From NCBI GenBank assembly GCA_030427215.1, contig JAUHXB010000057.1:1-7525 (forward strand): 7,525 nucleotides of DNA. Direction: 5' to 3'. Shown piece by piece: positions 6,186 through 7,525 of the stretch. The DNA comes from Alphaproteobacteria bacterium (GTDB lineage: Bacteria > Pseudomonadota > Alphaproteobacteria > Micavibrionales > UBA1664). Numbering within the stretch: position 1 is the first letter of the stretch; every line of letters starts with the position of its first letter. A program made the position numbers and the translations under genes. The notes below the pieces were generated by a model, which saw only the letters and a list, made by a program, of their open reading frames with translations, did no database searches and had not been told where the DNA came from.

Positions 6186-6791
6186 TTATTGACGTTGTAA
6201 TCGTAACGGGTTTGGTAGTGATTTTTTTTCAAAACTATGTGATGACGATTCTTCGCATGAAGGACAAGATGAAGCAGAATTCCCTTCTGTTATATCATAG
6301 TCTCTCGCTGTTGGACCGCCAGGTCCTCCTACTCTTGATGCTGAGCTAAAATCTTGAACAGTGGAATGGGACTCATTAATATTCACAATCTCTGCTTTAT
6401 TATAAAAGTGACCTATCGCAAGTGTTGCCGCTGTTGCTAATGCTGCAGCTGTTGGTACAGCATAACTGATTATATTTTGTATTTTTTTATTAGCTTCGAA
6501 ATTAAAATCTTTCTTATAAGATTCTTTGATTGCCATTCCTGCACTAAAGAAAGTACCACCAATTGTGGCATTAACAGTTGCAGCTACTGAACCCCATCCA
6601 AGTACACCTGGGCCTACATCTCCTATACCCGTTACCAATGCTCCGAAAACAAGAAGATCTATGCCAAATGCAACTGGAGCAGATGCTAATAGCGGAGCTC
6701 CTACTGTTAAACATGCGCCAGCAAAAAGGCCTGTTGTAACCGCCGTTGTTGTTTCTTTTAGATGGCTTTTTTTAATTGTCAGTGTAGTCAT
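6186..6791 (-). CDS. Unrecognised membrane protein with hydrophilic Cys-containing tail (orphan)
   Basis: The protein has 201 residues and I do not recognise it. The first half is hydrophobic and rich in Gly, Ala and Val. Likely membrane segments are about 17-57 (one long or two short), 62-88 and 106-128, linked by a basic loop KESYKKDFNFEANKK (89-103). The tail (129-201) is polar and Ser-rich, with GGPGGP (155-160) and a CPSC motif (Cys176, Cys179), and ends in basic residues. Such a glycine-rich membrane domain is compatible with a pore-forming or holin-like protein, but this is only a shape argument. The start is the ATG at 6791, with GGGA five bases upstream. The gene is convergent with fabI, 37 bases past its stop, and no GC-rich terminator lies between them. 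It is the only gene of the fabI-flanked islet. Confidence 0.7.
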   Translation of the reverse strand: MTTLTIKKSHLKETTTAVTTGLFAGACLTVGAPLLASAPVAFGIDLLVFGALVTGIGDVGPGVLGWGSVAATVNATIGGTFFSAGMAIKESYKKDFNFEANKKIQNIISYAVPTAAALATAATLAIGHFYNKAEIVNINESHSTVQDFSSASRVGGPGGPTARDYDITEGNSASSCPSCEESSSHSFEKKSLPNPLRLQRQ

Positions 6792-6822
6792 ATTTATCCC
6801 ATATTTAAAAAACTATAAAATT

Positions 6823-6860
6823 ATATTAACATAACGCTATTTATATTGTCAATATAAATA
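6823..6860 (-). promoter_or_regulatory. Promoter with 23-bp palindrome upstream of the membrane-protein gene
   Basis: On the minus strand TTGACA (6852-6847) is followed after 18 bases by TAATAT (6828-6823), a reasonable promoter. A TATAAT also exists at 21-base spacing. The -35 box sits in the middle of a perfect palindrome: arms TATTTATATTG (6838-6848) and CAATATAAATA (6850-6860) around a single T. This is a strong operator candidate for a dimeric repressor, perhaps for autoregulation, though no regulator is encoded in the islet. Confidence 0.5.
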
Positions 6861-6871
6861 TTAGTGGTAAA
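6861..6871 (-). repeat. ACCAC anchor, copy D (repeat units absent)
   Basis: TTAGTGGTAAA here is identical to 4076-4086 at the end of copy C. It lies upstream of the minus-strand orphan gene in the same orientation as the repeats before the other two orphans. The CACNNAG units themselves are not present, so this is either a remnant of the same sequence type or coincidence. Confidence 0.35.
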
Positions 6872-6893
6872 GTATATGGAGAATTTAAAGTAA

Positions 6894-6950
6894 AATCATT
6901 TTGTCGATAGTGGTTTTAACGTTGTCGGCATGAAAAAGGTTGGTGAATAA
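6894..6950 (+). pseudogene. fabI: Detached 3' end of fabI
   Basis: In the fabI frame this encodes NHFVDSGFNVVGMKKVGE and a TAA stop, matching FabI residues 249-264 and then ending differently from the current KKVES. The frame is closed just upstream by a TAA at 6891-6893 and there is no start, so it is not expressed as a protein. The three base differences within the 51-bp match (6896, 6899, 6926) are all silent third-position changes, which suggests both copies evolved as coding sequence before being brought together. Confidence 0.8.
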
Positions 6951-6951
6951 A

Positions 6952-6974
6952 AAAACCGCCCTGAAGGCGGTTTT
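6952..6974. terminator. Bidirectional rho-independent terminator between fabI remnant and rpsO
   Basis: The stem AAAACCGCC / GGCGGTTTT (6952-6960 with 6966-6974) has a five-base CTGAA loop, a T-rich run to the right (TTTTATTTT) and an A-rich run to the left. It can therefore stop transcription in both directions. It ends rpsO on the minus strand. It was presumably the fabI terminator before the islet separated them by about 800 bases. Confidence 0.9.
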
Positions 6975-6994
6975 ATTTTAGGAATTTCTTATGA

Positions 6995-7264
6995 TTAACG
7001 ACGGATTTTGTTCTTTTTGATAATATCTTGATATCTTTTTTCTTCGATATTACGAACATAATCCAATAATTTACGGCGTTGTGACACCATTTTTAATAGG
7101 CCACGACGTGAACCCAAATCTTTTTTGTGTTCTTTCATGTGTTCCGTCAAGTTACGGATACGTGTTGTCAGGATCGCGATTTGAACTTCTGGTGATCCTG
7201 TATCATTTGCGGCGGTAGCGTTATCTTTGATAAGCTCTGCTTTTTTTTCTGCTGTAATCGACAT
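6995..7264 (-). CDS. rpsO: 30S ribosomal protein S15
   Basis: S15 is a small 16S rRNA-binding protein of the ribosomal platform, needed for 30S assembly and for a bridge to the 50S subunit. The reading frame has 89 residues, the standard length. Family hallmarks are all present: [16 protein letters not shown] (20-35), [19 protein letters not shown] (39-57), [11 protein letters not shown], and the basic C-terminus. I use the ATG at 7264; an upstream ATG at 7321 is in frame but would add 19 unrelated residues overlapping truB. A purine-rich AAAGAAAG lies just upstream. truB ends 19 bases before it on the same strand, the usual truB-rpsO operon. The terminator follows directly, so pnp, the usual downstream neighbour, is absent here. 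Confidence 0.98.
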   Translation of the reverse strand: MSITAEKKAELIKDNATAANDTGSPEVQIAILTTRIRNLTEHMKEHKKDLGSRRGLLKMVSQRRKLLDYVRNIEEKRYQDIIKKNKIRR

Positions 7265-7283
7265 CGTATATACTTTCTTTATT

Positions 7284-7525
7284 CTATAAATTAAACAAAC
7301 GCTCCGGTCTGGCCGATACACCTGTCATACGAACCAATCCCAATGGTTTCCCATTATCATTGACGGCCAACACAATGTCGTCTTTTGCCGTAAGCGGATT
7401 GATCCCATGACCGTTGAGGCGGTCTATATCAGGTTTGGCGGAAAATATAATCTTCTGTCCATTCCTTAACCGTGACGCTTCCTGATCTGATAAAGGCAAG
7501 GCCGGGATATCGTCCAGCGCAAGTC
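7284..7525 (-). CDS. truB: tRNA pseudouridine(55) synthase, C-terminal part (runs off right edge)
   Basis: TruB converts U55 to pseudouridine in the T-loop of tRNAs. Only the C-terminal 80 or so residues are in the window and the frame is open to the right edge. The stretch [23 protein letters not shown], then KPLGLVRM, ending in RPERLFNL, matches the PUA-like C-terminal domain of alphaproteobacterial TruB, where LDDIPAL, RL-x-x-GQ and a terminal FNL are recurrent. The catalytic Asp domain lies outside. It precedes rpsO by 19 bases without a terminator, so the two are co-transcribed. Confidence 0.9.
   Translation of the reverse strand, partial: LALDDIPALPLSDQEASRLRNGQKIIFSAKPDIDRLNGHGINPLTAKDDIVLAVNDNGKPLGLVRMTGVSARPERLFNL

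Larger units (their letters stand above)
6141..6891. mobile_element. Islet inserted at the 3' end of fabI, flanked by a 51-bp duplication
   Basis: The fabI end at 6090-6140 recurs at 6892-6942 with 48 of 51 bases identical. Between the copies lie about 750 bases carrying one minus-strand gene (6186-6791) and its promoter region. The right copy is followed by a strong terminator directly next to rpsO, which is the expected original end of fabI. No integrase, transposase or terminal inverted repeat of an insertion sequence is visible, so the segment would be non-autonomous. The exact borders depend on where crossover occurred inside the duplication. Confidence 0.6.

Noticed and set aside
6526..6834. 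Plus-strand 102-codon frame over the islet gene
   Set aside because: It is antisense to the minus-strand membrane protein, has no ribosome binding site, and its Pro/Ala-rich composition is what the reverse of a Gly/Ala-rich frame gives.
7265..7321. Upstream ATG at 7321 as the rpsO start
   Set aside because: The extra 19 residues are not part of S15, overlap the truB coding end, and the standard length is reached from 7264.

Overview
The window looks like a piece of an alphaproteobacterial chromosome of moderate to low GC. The evidence is a convergent pairing of a truB-rpsO operon with a fabA/fabB/fabI fatty-acid cluster, a FabI of alphaproteobacterial type, and an adjacent dusA. I cannot place it below class. 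Shine-Dalgarno sequences are weak or absent before most genes, so several starts rest on homology.

Layout. The N-terminal two thirds of dusA (tRNA-dihydrouridine synthase) runs leftward off the left edge. An AT-rich orphan gene (737-1258) follows, bracketed by two inverted copies of a short CACNGAG-type repeat. Next are a secreted SH3-domain protein (1314-1799), an unrecognised 313-residue protein (1902-2843) and fabA (2865-3419). A second AT-rich orphan, HNH-like and on the minus strand, sits between fabA and fabB (3416-3934). fabB (4103-5341) and fabI (5348-6148) form a tight pair. A third orphan (6186-6791, minus, membrane protein) separates fabI from its original 3' end and terminator. 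The window ends with rpsO and the C-terminal part of truB, both on the minus strand.

How the genes work together. FabA makes and isomerises the unsaturated acyl-ACP, FabB elongates it and FabI reduces each enoyl-ACP. Together they feed unsaturated and saturated acyl chains to membrane lipids. TruB and DusA modify tRNA, and RpsO is a 30S ribosomal protein.

The most unusual signal is a pattern of gene gain. Three single, AT-rich, unrecognised genes have been placed between core genes. Each is preceded, in the same orientation relative to its transcription, by an ACCAC-anchored sequence. In two cases this is a short-period CACNNAG repeat; in the third it is only an 11-base anchor. The third insert is also flanked by a 51-bp direct duplication of the fabI 3' end (48 of 51 identical, all three differences synonymous). 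That end contains a perfect 9-bp inverted repeat around an 8-base spacer, a layout like a tyrosine-recombinase core site. No recombinase gene is present, so these would be non-autonomous cassettes or islets. This interpretation is inference; the repeats, the duplication and the palindromes are directly visible.
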